Shown: piece by piece, positions 32,948 to 41,874 of the stretch
Layout of the letters: every line of letters begins with the position of its first letter
How positions within the stretch are numbered: the stretch's first letter is position 1
NCBI RefSeq assembly: GCF_014200455.1
Contig: NZ_JACHBW010000013.1
Span: 62,001 to 126,000, forward strand
Direction of reading: 5' to 3'
DNA from: Paraburkholderia bannensis
GTDB lineage: Bacteria; Pseudomonadota; Gammaproteobacteria; Burkholderiales; Burkholderiaceae
DNA: 64,000 nucleotides
Notes under the pieces: generated by a model
Databases searched by the model: none
Told to the model about the DNA's origin: nothing
What the model saw: the letters and a program-made list of their open reading frames with translations, nothing else
Made by a program: the position numbers and the translations under genes

Positions 32948-33002
32948 ACGTTACGACCTGTCCGTTGCGTAACGAACGATTGCGTAACGTTTCGGGTTAC
33001 GC
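32948..33002. promoter_or_regulatory. Activator-site cluster 2 (upstream of and overlapping the flp promoter)
   Basis: Four more GTAAC/GTTAC cores fall at 32950, 32969, 32984 and 32996. TTGCGTAACG is directly repeated 15 bp apart (32965-32974 and 32980-32989). GCGTAAC (32982-32988) and GTTACGC (32996-33002) form a perfect inverted repeat. The same core as in cluster 1 suggests one regulator for both divergent units. Confidence 0.6.
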
Positions 33003-33008
33003 TATAAA
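32980..33008 (+). promoter_or_regulatory. Candidate sigma70 promoter of the flp-tad locus
   Basis: TTGCGT (32980-32985) and TATAAA (33003-33008) are 17 bp apart, giving a leader of about 190 nt before flp. The -35 overlaps the repeated activator/repressor core, so regulation at this promoter is likely. I found no sigma54 element with correct spacing on this strand. The region 33009-33205 shows no other gene. Confidence 0.5.
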
Positions 33009-33205
33009 AAACGCACTGGGCACAAAACAACACATAACAGAGCTGCACGTTGGCAAGTCCGATGGGAATGCTTACGATTCGGCCGTCGTTGTTGGCGGAC
33101 TGTCATGAGTCCGTGGACCGGATGTATCGACGCAATTCAAATAGCATACGCAGGCGTCGATGCAGATCAGCGTGAGAGCGCTATAAAGAGAGAGAGGGCC
33201 GAAAA

Positions 33206-33376
33206 ATGAACAAGCTGGTGAAGCATTTCATGAAGTCGGAAGACGGGGTAACCGCACTGGAGTATGGGCTCATCGCGGGGCTCATCGCAGTGGTCATCGC
33301 AGTGAGCGTGGGTGGTCTGGGCACCAAGCTGAATCAGGTGTTCACCTACATCACGTCGCAGATCTCGGTGTCGTAA
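33206..33376 (+). CDS. flp: Flp-family type IVb pilin
   Basis: This is the major pilin subunit of the Tad (tight adherence) pilus, 56 aa, starting MNKLVKHFMKSEDG. The short basic leader is followed by the Flp prepilin cleavage site G-VTALEYG (cut after Gly14, conserved Glu and Tyr at +5 and +6), then the hydrophobic assembly helix LIAGLIAVVIAVSVGGLG. It is the first gene of the tad locus, preceded by GAGAGAGGG. A 134-bp gap follows before the peptidase gene; no clear terminator hairpin is visible there, so downstream genes may be co-transcribed at a lower level. Confidence 0.93.
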   Translation: MNKLVKHFMKSEDGVTALEYGLIAGLIAVVIAVSVGGLGTKLNQVFTYITSQISVS

Positions 33377-33510
33377 CGCCAGATCTCGCTGATGACGCGT
33401 GGCGTGATCGCCTTGGACGGTCTCGCCGATTCATTCAGTTAAACGTAGCGGTTCCGCTCCACGTGCGCCGTCATTCAGGCACGCGCGGCGTGGCTGCACG
33501 TCCATACGCG

Positions 33511-34011
33511 ATGACCTCATTGATCTTCAGCCTCACGTTTGCCGCGTGGGCATTGGCCGTCGCTGTCTGCGACTGTCGCTCGCGGCGCGTGCCTAACACG
33601 CTTGTCGGTGCAGGTTTGTGCGCCGCGCTCGCGGCATCGCTCGTGAACGCGAGTCCCGCGCATCATGGCGTTCTCCCGGCACTCGCCGCAGCGGCGGCGG
33701 GGCTGGCCGCGCTTATGCCGTTCTTCGTGCTCGGCATGATGGGTGCGGGCGATGTGAAAGTCTTCGCGGTGCTCGGCGCCTGGTGCGGAATGCAGCCGCT
33801 GCTCGATCTCTGGATCGTCGCGAGTATCGCTGCGCTGGTTCATGTGGTCGTGAGGATGCTCGTAATGCGCTCGCGCTCGCATGCATTATCAGGACGCCGA
33901 ATCAGTAACGTAACGTCGGGTGGCTGGCGCGGCACGCCGTACGCCGCATGCCTTACTTTGCCCGCGCTCGTGTGGCTCGCGTTCCAGTGCGTGCCTGGAG
34001 GTCTGCAATGA
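33511..34011 (+). CDS. cpaA: Tad-type prepilin peptidase (A24 family)
   Basis: This inner-membrane aspartic protease cleaves Flp and the TadE/TadG pseudopilins. The 166-aa protein has only the A24 catalytic domain, as usual for TadV/CpaA. The first catalytic Asp is in VCDCRSRRVPN and the second in the GxGD motif of GMMGAGDVKVFA. There are about five or six membrane helices. I chose the ATG at 33511 (MTSLIFSLTF), which begins directly with a membrane helix; an upstream ATG at 33463 adds 16 unrelated residues. The stop overlaps the tadE start (ATGA). Confidence 0.9.
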   Translation: MTSLIFSLTFAAWALAVAVCDCRSRRVPNTLVGAGLCAALAASLVNASPAHHGVLPALAAAAAGLAALMPFFVLGMMGAGDVKVFAVLGAWCGMQPLLDLWIVASIAALVHVVVRMLVMRSRSHALSGRRISNVTSGGWRGTPYAACLTLPALVWLAFQCVPGGLQ

Positions 34012-34520
34012 AAACGCGTGCCTTCAAACCGCGACTGCGCAAGCGAAATGGCGCTCGGCGTAACGGCAATCTTAACCGGCAGCGTGGGGTGGCCGCGATC
34101 GAGTTCGCGCTTGCGTTCCCGCTTTTCTTCGCGATCCTCTACGGCATCGTGATGTACAGCATGATCTTCCTCGTGCAGCACAGTCTGACTGCGGCGGCTG
34201 CCGAAGGCGCGCGCGCGGCGCTCGTCTATCAGAACGCGGCGAATACCAGCGCGGCGCTCACGAGCCGGGCGAACGCCGCCTGCACGCGCGCGCTCGCGGT
34301 CGTGAACTGGCTCACGCAAGCGCCCCAGTGCACGCAGACCGTCAGTACCGCGCCCGCCGGCTGCTCAAGCAACACCGCGATGGACTGCGTGCAGATCACG
34401 CTGTCCTATCCGTGGAGTTCGAAACCGCTGGTGCCACCGCTGCCGCTGATGGGTTTGATATCGCCGACTTCACTTGTCGGCCAGGCCACCGTGCAGATCG
34501 ATCCGGTGAACATCCTGTGA
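34008..34520 (+). CDS. tadE: TadE-family pseudopilin
   Basis: TadE is a minor pilin-like protein needed for Tad pilus biogenesis. The 170-aa product has a basic leader ending in QRG, followed by VAAIEFALAFPLFFAILYG, a TadE signature with a prepilin-type cleavage after Gly and the conserved Glu at +5. The periplasmic part contains four cysteines. Translation is coupled to cpaA by a 4-bp overlap. A 91-bp gap precedes cpaB. Confidence 0.88.
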   Translation: MKTRAFKPRLRKRNGARRNGNLNRQRGVAAIEFALAFPLFFAILYGIVMYSMIFLVQHSLTAAAAEGARAALVYQNAANTSAALTSRANAACTRALAVVNWLTQAPQCTQTVSTAPAGCSSNTAMDCVQITLSYPWSSKPLVPPLPLMGLISPTSLVGQATVQIDPVNIL

Positions 34521-34611
34521 AAACCGCTCCCTGCATCGTCGCCTGTCTATTGAATCATTCGTCACGTTCGTCGCGCGGCGCACACCTTGTACGCATCCGG
34601 AATCATCGTTG

Positions 34612-35544
34612 ATGGCCAATCTGACCAAAATTGCCGCAGGACTCCTGATTGCCGCCGCGCTCGTGCTCGGACTGTTCGCGATCATGCTCGCGCGCCGTGC
34701 TCCGGCCCCGCAACCCGTTGTGCAGCCCGCCACCACCACGCAGGCGCTCACGCCAGTCGTGGTGGCCACGCGCACGCTGCCTGCAGGCCAGCCGATTCCC
34801 GCTGATGCGCTGCGCGTGCAGCCGCTGCCGATTCATCCGGTCGGCTCGGTCAACGACAGCGCGCTGGTCGCGGGCCGCGTGCCGCTCACCGATATCGCCC
34901 CCGATACGCCGGTGCTCGATCAACAGCTTTCTTCGAGTCTCGCCGCCAGTCTCGCGGCCGGCGAGCGCGCCGTCGCGGTGCGCGTGGACGAGACCAACGC
35001 CGTCGGCAACCAGTTGCACGCGGGCAACTACGTCGACGTGTTCTTCACGCTGCGCCGCGACAGCAATGGCGCGGGCTCGGGGGAAGTGGGGCGCACCCAG
35101 GCGCGCCTGTTGATTTCGAAGGCGCGGGTGCTGGTGTTTGGTTCCCAGCAGGACGACAACCCGGCAGGCGCACAGCGCACCAGCAACTTCGGCACGCAGA
35201 ACGCCGTGCCGCGCACGGCGGTGATCGCCGTGCCGGTGACCCAGGTCGATCAGCTTTCGCTTGCGCAAAGCCAGGGACAACTGATCCTCGCGCTGCGCAA
35301 TCCGACCGACGACGATCAGGTCGATCCGGATGCATTCGGTCCGCAGCCCGGCGTGCTCAAGGTGGTCTCGAAGGCGACGCCGCAAGGCACGACGCGGGCA
35401 GCCGCGGGTGTTGCGCTCGACCAGCTCGCCGGCGGCAGCGCGCCGAAGACGGTCGTGCAGGCCGCGCCGCATCAGGTGAGCGCGCCCGCGCGCGGCGCAC
35501 TGGAAGTGATACGGGGTGGGCGAGCCGAAACGGTCGCCTGGTAA
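34612..35544 (+). CDS. cpaB: Flp pilus assembly protein CpaB/RcpC
   Basis: CpaB/RcpC is a periplasmic, inner-membrane-anchored protein that helps assemble the secretin channel. The 310-aa product starts at the ATG at 34612 and has a membrane anchor (about residues 7-28). A SAF/beta-clip domain follows (VVVATRTLPAGQPIPADALR), then the RcpC domain (VAVRVDETNAVGNQLHAGNYVD). A TTG three bases earlier is possible but unneeded. It lies between tadE and the secretin gene. Confidence 0.88.
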   Translation: MANLTKIAAGLLIAAALVLGLFAIMLARRAPAPQPVVQPATTTQALTPVVVATRTLPAGQPIPADALRVQPLPIHPVGSVNDSALVAGRVPLTDIAPDTPVLDQQLSSSLAASLAAGERAVAVRVDETNAVGNQLHAGNYVDVFFTLRRDSNGAGSGEVGRTQARLLISKARVLVFGSQQDDNPAGAQRTSNFGTQNAVPRTAVIAVPVTQVDQLSLAQSQGQLILALRNPTDDDQVDPDAFGPQPGVLKVVSKATPQGTTRAAAGVALDQLAGGSAPKTVVQAAPHQVSAPARGALEVIRGGRAETVAW

Positions 35545-35598
35545 GTAAAAAAGAGCGCCGCGCACGACGCGGCCGCACACGAGAGAAGCAGGAACACG

Positions 35599-37056
35599 AT
35601 GACGATAACGATAACGAGGAAACTCGCCGTGGCCGTTGCCGCGTCCGCTTGCGCCAGCGGTCTCGCGCTCGCCACTTTGGCCGCCTGGGCTGCGCCGCCC
35701 GCGCGCGCCGGTGCTGGTGTTGCGCTGGAACCGCTGCCGTCGAGCTTCGATATCGCGGTGGGCGAGCAGCGCACGCTGCCGGTGAATGGGGCGTTGACGC
35801 GCGTCGCCGTGGGCGACCCGTCGGTGGCCGACGTGCTGGTGATACGCGGCGACCGTCGAGGCGGTCTGCTGCTCGTCGGCAAAGGGGCGGGCACAACCAA
35901 CGTGATGGTGTGGGAGAACGGTGTGCAGCGGACTTTCACGGTCAACGTGACGACCAATGCGGCGCGCGCGCTGCTCGGTCCTGGCACGCCTGACGTAAAG
36001 GTGCTGGGCGGCACCGCCATCATCACCGGCAGCGCCGCGAACATGGAGCAGCACCAGCGCGCCGTGGCGGCAGCACAGGGTTCGGTGGCCGCAAGCGGCA
36101 ACGGCGGCAAGGGCGGCAAAGGCGGCGGCAAGGACGGCCAGGATGGCGGCGACGCAGGCGGCGGTGACGGCACGGTGCTCGACAACTCGACCATCGCCAC
36201 GCGCTCGGTCGTCCAGGTGGACGTGCGGGTGGTGGAGTTCAGCCGCACCGTGCTCAAGGAGATCGGTTTCAACTTCTTCCGCCAGAACAACGGCTTCTCG
36301 TTCGGGTCGTTTACGCCGACGTCGCTGACCTCGAGCACCGTGGGTTCCTCGTCGACGACGGTGCAGAGCACCTTGCCGATCTCCTCGGCGTTCAACCTCG
36401 TGTTTTCGTCGGCGACGCATGGTCTGTTCGCCGACCTGAGCCTGATGGAAACGAACAACCTCGCGCGCGTGCTGGCGGAACCGACGCTCGTGGCGCTGTC
36501 CGGGCAGAGCGCGAGCTTTCTCGCGGGCGGCGAAATTCCGGTGCCGGTGCCGCAGGCGCTCGGCGCCACGGCGATCGAATACAAGTCGTACGGGATCGGC
36601 CTGTCGCTGACGCCGACGGTGCTTTCGCCGCAGCGCATCGCGCTGAAGATCGCGCCCGAGGCGAGCCAGCTCGACTTCTCCAATGCCGTGACGATCAGCG
36701 GCGTCTCGGTGCCCGCGATCACGACGCGGCGTACTGAAACGACCGTCGAACTCGGCGATGGCGAAAGTTTTGTGATCGGCGGCCTGATCGATCGCGAGAC
36801 GGCGTCGAATGTGAACAAGGTGCCGCTGCTGGGCGATCTTCCCGTGATCGGCGCCTTCTTCAAGCAGTTGAACTACCAGCAGAACGAAAAAGAACTGGTG
36901 ATCGTGGTCACGCCGCATCTGGTGTCGCCGCTCGCGAAGGACGCGAAGCTGCCGACGACGCCGGGGGAGCTGGCCGAGCAGCGCAACGCGCCGGTGTGGC
37001 GTTCGCTGCTGGGCGGCGCGGCGGCGCGCGAACCGGTGCCGGGTTTTTCGCCCTGA
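35599..37056 (+). CDS. cpaC: Tad secretin CpaC/RcpA
   Basis: This is the outer-membrane channel through which the Flp pilus emerges. The 485-aa precursor has a signal peptide ending near APPARAGAG, the pilus/BON-like N domain (VGEQRTLPVNGALTRVAVGDP) and a secretin domain from about residue 205 (VVQVDVRVVEFSRTVLKEIGF). It ends with the conserved VPLLGDLPVIGAFFKQ and ELVIVVTPHLV. A Gly/Lys/Asp-rich insert of about 30 residues (about 165-190) separates the two parts and is unusual in length and composition. The C-terminus ends in a short Pro-rich tail. Confidence 0.93.
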   Translation: MTITITRKLAVAVAASACASGLALATLAAWAAPPARAGAGVALEPLPSSFDIAVGEQRTLPVNGALTRVAVGDPSVADVLVIRGDRRGGLLLVGKGAGTTNVMVWENGVQRTFTVNVTTNAARALLGPGTPDVKVLGGTAIITGSAANMEQHQRAVAAAQGSVAASGNGGKGGKGGGKDGQDGGDAGGGDGTVLDNSTIATRSVVQVDVRVVEFSRTVLKEIGFNFFRQNNGFSFGSFTPTSLTSSTVGSSSTTVQSTLPISSAFNLVFSSATHGLFADLSLMETNNLARVLAEPTLVALSGQSASFLAGGEIPVPVPQALGATAIEYKSYGIGLSLTPTVLSPQRIALKIAPEASQLDFSNAVTISGVSVPAITTRRTETTVELGDGESFVIGGLIDRETASNVNKVPLLGDLPVIGAFFKQLNYQQNEKELVIVVTPHLVSPLAKDAKLPTTPGELAEQRNAPVWRSLLGGAAAREPVPGFSP

Positions 37057-37133
37057 TTTACGCCTTGAGATAGCGCCGTGCAACGGCGGGCGCGCAGGCG
37101 TACGCCGTTGCACCGGGATGCATGGAGCCTGTG

Positions 37134-38372
37134 ATGAATGCGAGAGCGCACTTGATGACTCAAACCACCGTGGCGGATTCGTTTGTCTTCGCTTCGGCGA
37201 ACGACGCGCACGCGCGCTGGCTGGCGCAAACGCTCTTTCCGGCGGGCAAGGTGGAGTCCGTCGCACTCGACCCCGCGTTGGTCTCCCAGCGTATTTCGCA
37301 GCATATGCCGTCGCTGCTGCTGGTCGATTTTTCGCAGGGGCGCGGCGCCGCTGCAAGCGCCGTGGCCGCGGCCGCGCACGCTGCATTTCCCGGGCTTCAG
37401 GTGGTCGCGCTCGGCACGCTCGCGGAACCGGAGAGCGCGCTGTCCGCGTTGCGCGCCGGCGTGCGGGATTTCGTCGATGTAGCGGGCGACGGTGAGGATG
37501 CCTTGCGAATCGTCCGCCAGGTGCTTGAGAACCGCGTGGAGCCTGTGAGTCGGCATGGCCGGCTGACGGTCCTGCTCGGCGCGCGCGCCGGCATGGGGGT
37601 GACGACGCTGGCCGCGAGTCTTGGCGCCTTGCTCGCGCGCAAGGGCGCACCGACCAACCGCCACGCCGCCTTGCTCGATCTCGGCCTGCCGGCTGGCGAC
37701 GGCGCACTGCTGCTCAACGCCGGCAACGGTTTCAATTTCGTCGATGCCGTGCGCAATCTGAACCGCTTCGACCAGACCTTTGTGCACACGGCGCTCGCGC
37801 GTCACGAAAGCGGTCTGGCGCTCACCACGCTGCCTGCCGATCTCAGCGCCTTCCGCGAAGTGTCTTTCCAGTCTGCGGTGGCGCTGCTCACGCGTCTGCG
37901 CGCGTTTTTCGACCAGCAACTCGTCGATCTGGGCGGCTTCAGCAATACCGAATTCGTTTCCGAAGTCGCGCATGCCGCCGATCAGGTCTGGCTCGTATGC
38001 GACCAGAGCGTGGCGTCGATCGTCGCGGCCTCGCGTCAGCTCGAAATGCTACGCGAGGCCGGCGTGGAGAACGATCATCTGCGCCTCGTGCTCAACCAGT
38101 ACGAAGCGGAGATCGACCTGAGCGCGGCGCAGATCGCCGAGCGTCTGGGCATCGATCTCGCGGGCGCGTTGCCCGCGCGTCGCGTGGCGCTGTGCCAGGC
38201 CGCCAATCGCGGCCAATTGCTTGCGGATAGCTCACCACGCGACCCGTACGTGCGTGCGCTCGAAGCGCTCGCGGCGCAACTGGACGGCGTGCGCTCGCGC
38301 CCGCCCAACAAGCTGGACGCGCTGCGGCGTCCTTTGCGCGGTCTTTTCCCTCACTCATCGAAGCGTTCGTAG
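37134..38372 (+). CDS. tadZ: TadZ/CpaE-family pilus localisation protein
   Basis: TadZ is a MinD/ParA-like protein that places the Tad machine at the cell pole. The product is 412 aa from the ATG at 37134, chosen because GGAG lies 6 bp upstream; ATGs at 37122 and 37155 are also in frame. An atypical receiver-like N-terminal domain (to about residue 135) precedes the ATPase domain. Its Walker A reads GARAGMGVTTLA, without the usual signature lysines, as reported for other TadZ proteins with deviant P-loops. It lies between the secretin and the TadA ATPase genes, 3 bp before the latter. Confidence 0.88.
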   Translation: MNARAHLMTQTTVADSFVFASANDAHARWLAQTLFPAGKVESVALDPALVSQRISQHMPSLLLVDFSQGRGAAASAVAAAAHAAFPGLQVVALGTLAEPESALSALRAGVRDFVDVAGDGEDALRIVRQVLENRVEPVSRHGRLTVLLGARAGMGVTTLAASLGALLARKGAPTNRHAALLDLGLPAGDGALLLNAGNGFNFVDAVRNLNRFDQTFVHTALARHESGLALTTLPADLSAFREVSFQSAVALLTRLRAFFDQQLVDLGGFSNTEFVSEVAHAADQVWLVCDQSVASIVAASRQLEMLREAGVENDHLRLVLNQYEAEIDLSAAQIAERLGIDLAGALPARRVALCQAANRGQLLADSSPRDPYVRALEALAAQLDGVRSRPPNKLDALRRPLRGLFPHSSKRS

Positions 38373-38375
38373 ACC

Positions 38376-39716
38376 ATGGCGGATAACATCGAGTTTGCCG
38401 ACGACGCGCCGCTGTTCGCGCACAGCCAGCAGTTCCAGGACATCAAGAACGCCGCGCATGAGCATCTGCTCACCCGCATCGAGGAACTGGGCGCCGAATT
38501 CGGCCGCTGGTCGCGCCACGCGATCAACCAGTTCGTCGATCTGGAAATCGACAGCTTCGTGCGGCTGCGCCACATCCCGATCAACGAAAGCGAGGTGCGC
38601 GCGATTGCCGAAGCGCTCACCAAGGAGCTCGCGGGCTTCGGTCCGATCGAGGATCTGCTGGGCGACCCCGCGGTCGAGGACATTCTCATCAACGGCTATA
38701 ACGATGTGTATGTCTCGCGCCACGGCATTCTCGCCAAGATTCCGGTGCGCTTTTCCGATAACGCCCACCTGTTGCGCATCGTGCGGCGCATTCTCGCGCC
38801 CATCGGCCGGCGTCTGGACGAATCGAATCCGATGGTCGATGCGCGCCTGCCCGACGGCGGCCGCATCAACGTCGTGATCGAACCGCTGTCACTCGCGGGC
38901 CCGATCGTCTCGATCCGCAAGTTCCGCAAGGACCCGCTGCGTCCCGACGACCTCGTGAGCAACGGCACCTTCGGCACGGAAATCGGCGCGCTGTTCGAGG
39001 CGGCGGTGCAGGCGCGCTGCAATATTCTGGTGTCGGGCGGCACGAGCTCGGGCAAGACCTCGCTGCTCAACGCGCTGGCGTTCTATATTCCCGACGTCGA
39101 ACGCGTCGTGACGATCGAGGACACGGCGGAACTCTCGCTCAACCACCCGCATGTTGTGCGGCTCGAAACGCGGCCTGGCGGCTTCGACGGCGTGGGTGTG
39201 GTGACGATCCGCGATCTCCTGCGCAACACGCTGCGCATGCGCCCGGACCGCATCATCGTGGGCGAAGTGCGCGGCGGCGAGGTGCTCGAAATGCTGCAGG
39301 CGATGAACACGGGCCACGACGGTTCGATGGCGACGGTACACGCATCGTCGCCGCGCGAGTGCCTCTATCGCCTCGAAATGCTGGCGGGTTTCGCGGGCTT
39401 CCAGGGCACCGAAAGCAGTCTGCGCCGCCAGATCGCCAATGCGATCGACTTCATCGTGCAGATCGGGCGTCTGTCCAACGGCAGACGGCGCATTCTTTCG
39501 GTTACCGAAGTAACGGGCCTGGCCGATAACATCATCGCCACCCAGGAGCTGTATCGCTACGAGCCGGTGACGACGCCCGACGGCGAAGAACTCGACCGCT
39601 GGGATTCACTCGGCATCCATCCGCATTCGCCGAAGCTCGCGCGCTTCCGCCAGGCGGTGTCGGCATCGTCGAATTTCGGTTTCGGCGGCGGGCGTGATGG
39701 AGGATTCAATGTCTAG
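38376..39716 (+). CDS. tadA: Tad pilus assembly ATPase TadA/CpaF
   Basis: TadA is the hexameric type II/IV secretion ATPase that powers both pilus extension and retraction in Tad systems. The 446-aa protein has the N-terminal all-alpha and linker region, then an N2 domain with VEDILINGYNDVYV. Walker A is GGTSSGKTSLLNAL, the Asp box is VTIEDTAEL, Walker B lies around RPDRIIVGEVRGGE, and the His box is GHDGSMATVHA. Its end overlaps the tadB start by 8 bp. Confidence 0.95.
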   Translation: MADNIEFADDAPLFAHSQQFQDIKNAAHEHLLTRIEELGAEFGRWSRHAINQFVDLEIDSFVRLRHIPINESEVRAIAEALTKELAGFGPIEDLLGDPAVEDILINGYNDVYVSRHGILAKIPVRFSDNAHLLRIVRRILAPIGRRLDESNPMVDARLPDGGRINVVIEPLSLAGPIVSIRKFRKDPLRPDDLVSNGTFGTEIGALFEAAVQARCNILVSGGTSSGKTSLLNALAFYIPDVERVVTIEDTAELSLNHPHVVRLETRPGGFDGVGVVTIRDLLRNTLRMRPDRIIVGEVRGGEVLEMLQAMNTGHDGSMATVHASSPRECLYRLEMLAGFAGFQGTESSLRRQIANAIDFIVQIGRLSNGRRRILSVTEVTGLADNIIATQELYRYEPVTTPDGEELDRWDSLGIHPHSPKLARFRQAVSASSNFGFGGGRDGGFNV

Positions 39717-40794
39717 CCTGCTCGCGCTCGCCGTGGGGCTCGCGTTGTTGTGCGCGGGCGGCGGGCTGATGCTCTGGCAGCGTGCGCAGCAGCGCACGGC
39801 GCGCGAGCGCGTGTCGCGCTTCGTCGATAGCCGCGTGGCGGCGGCCAGCCAGGGTGGGGCGGCGGGCGCAGTCGCGGGCGGCGCGGGTGGCGCATCGGTT
39901 TCGGGCAGCCAGGGCGTGGGAGCGAAACACGACGCCATGCGTGCGGCCTATGTAGGCGGCAATGCAAGCACGCGCGGCGGGGCCGTCGCGGGCGGCAACC
40001 AGGCGGCGAATGCCGCCGCGGCGTCCACCTTGCAGCGCTGGCGCGTGCGTCTGGCGCTGGCCTTCCAGCACACCTTGAGCCGGGCCGGTATCGTCGATGC
40101 GCGCAAGCCGCTCGCCTTCATCGGCTTCGTGACGGTTGCGCTTACGCTGTGGGCGTTCATCCTCGGCGGCGTACCGGCGGCCATCGCGATGCTGGCCGCG
40201 GTGCTGGCGTGCGTGGCCTTCGCGCTGTCGATGCGCATGCAACGACGTCGCGCTCGGCTGGTGACGCAGCTGCCTTCGTTCCTGGACGGCATCGTGCGCC
40301 TGATCGTGCTCGGCAACAGCGTGCCCGCCGCGTTTCAGGCAGCGCTCGTGACGACCGAAGCGCCGCTGCGCGAATGTCTCGATCATGTCTCGCGCATGTT
40401 GCGCTCAGGCGTTGAGATCGATCGAGCGCTGCATCAGGTGTCGCAGGTTTATCGCACCAAGGAACTCGAACTGGTGGGCGCGGTGCTGCGCCTGTCCGTG
40501 CGCTACGGCGGCCGCGCCGACGTGATGCTCGAACGCATGGCGACGTTCATGCGCGATCTCGAACAGGCGCAACGCGAACTGACCGCGATGTCGGCGGAAA
40601 CGCGGCTGTCGGCCTGGGTGCTCGCGTTGCTGCCGCTCGGCATCGCCGGCTTTCTTATTCTCACCAATCCCGTGTATTTCGGCTCGATGTGGAATGACGA
40701 TGGCGGGCGCAAGCTGGTCTATCTGGCGGTGGCGCTGCAGGTGAGCGGGGCGTTTTTATTGCACCGTCTCACGCGGCTCAAGGGGGCGCTATGA
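39709..40794 (+). CDS. tadB: Tad inner-membrane platform protein TadB
   Basis: TadB and TadC form the GspF-like platform that couples the TadA motor to pilin. The 361-aa protein has an N-terminal membrane helix, an Ala/Gly-rich variable stretch (about 45-105), a helix pair (about 128-170), the T2SSF domain (QLPSFLDGIVRLIVLGNSVP) and two C-terminal helices. I chose the ATG at 39709 because ATGGAGGA lies 6 bp upstream; 39694 is an alternative. The stop overlaps the tadC start (ATGA). Confidence 0.9.
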   Translation: MSSLLALAVGLALLCAGGGLMLWQRAQQRTARERVSRFVDSRVAAASQGGAAGAVAGGAGGASVSGSQGVGAKHDAMRAAYVGGNASTRGGAVAGGNQAANAAAASTLQRWRVRLALAFQHTLSRAGIVDARKPLAFIGFVTVALTLWAFILGGVPAAIAMLAAVLACVAFALSMRMQRRRARLVTQLPSFLDGIVRLIVLGNSVPAAFQAALVTTEAPLRECLDHVSRMLRSGVEIDRALHQVSQVYRTKELELVGAVLRLSVRYGGRADVMLERMATFMRDLEQAQRELTAMSAETRLSAWVLALLPLGIAGFLILTNPVYFGSMWNDDGGRKLVYLAVALQVSGAFLLHRLTRLKGAL

Positions 40795-41855
40795 GCCCGC
40801 ATGGACTCGGGGTCTTCGCGCTCCTGCTTGCGGCGCTCGGCGTTGGACTGCTGGCGGCGCTGGCATGCCAACGCCTCGTAGCGGCGCGCAAGAGCACGCG
40901 TACGCTTGAGCAGGCGATGGCGCGCACGGTGGCGCAAACGGTCGGTGCGTCCGGTACCCCAGGCGCGGCGGCCTCGGCGCTCGCGGGCGGCCAGGCGGGG
41001 GCGGGCCGCTCCGTGCCGGGCGGCCAAGCGGCGCAAGCCGCGAACACCGGTGCCGACACGCTGCCAGGCGCGCGCAAGCGCTCAGGATTGCAAGGCATGA
41101 TCGACGCGCTCGGCACGAAAGGGGTGCGTTGGCTCGACACGCCGTTGGGCAAGCTGATCGTCGCCGATGAAGATCGCCGTCTGATCGAGCAATGCGGTTA
41201 TGTCGATCCGCGCGCGCGTGGACTGTATTGCATCATCCGCCTCGCCAGCGCCTTTATCGTCGCCTGTCTGGGCATGTGGTACGCGCTCGCGAACGATTCG
41301 AAGCCGCTGGTGTTTGGCAGCATCGGATTGCTGCTGGGTTTTTTCATTCCGAAGGTGTTTATCGGCCGGCGCGCACACGCGCGGCTCGAATCCGTCGCCG
41401 ACGAATTGCCGATGCTCGTCGATCTGCTGCGTCTGCTGCAAGGCGTGGGGCTCTCGCTCGACCAGAGCCTGCAGGTGCTGATCAACGAGTTCCGTCTCGT
41501 GCTGCCGGTGCTGGCGGGCGAGATGGAAATCGCGCAGCGTCAGTTCGTGACGGGCCGCACGCGCGAGCAATCGCTGCAACGGATGTCGTCGATTTACGAA
41601 AACGAGGATCTGCGCGCCGTCATTCGCCTGCTCGTGCAGGTGGACAAACATGGCGGCGCGGTGCAGGAGCCGCTCAAGCAGTTCGGCGACCGGCTGCGCG
41701 ACGTACGGCGCGCCACGCTGCGCGAGCGCATCGGCAAGCTCACCGTGCGCATGACCGGCGTGATGGTGGTGACGCTATTGCCGGCGTTGCTCATCGTCAC
41801 CGCGGGGCCGGGCATTATCGCCGTGCTGCACTCGCTTTCCCAGATTCATCGTTGA
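40791..41855 (+). CDS. tadC: Tad inner-membrane platform protein TadC
   Basis: TadC is the second GspF-family platform protein of the Tad machine. The 354-aa product has an N-terminal helix, an Ala/Gly-rich linker (about 45-85), paired helices near residues 145-190 and the T2SSF domain (ADELPMLVDLLRLLQGVGLSL). A C-terminal helix follows (MVVTLLPALLIVTAGPGII). It is coupled to tadB by a 4-bp overlap and followed 19 bp later by tadD. Confidence 0.9.
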   Translation: MSPHGLGVFALLLAALGVGLLAALACQRLVAARKSTRTLEQAMARTVAQTVGASGTPGAAASALAGGQAGAGRSVPGGQAAQAANTGADTLPGARKRSGLQGMIDALGTKGVRWLDTPLGKLIVADEDRRLIEQCGYVDPRARGLYCIIRLASAFIVACLGMWYALANDSKPLVFGSIGLLLGFFIPKVFIGRRAHARLESVADELPMLVDLLRLLQGVGLSLDQSLQVLINEFRLVLPVLAGEMEIAQRQFVTGRTREQSLQRMSSIYENEDLRAVIRLLVQVDKHGGAVQEPLKQFGDRLRDVRRATLRERIGKLTVRMTGVMVVTLLPALLIVTAGPGIIAVLHSLSQIHR

Positions 41856-41874
41856 GGCCCAACGTCGGAATGCC

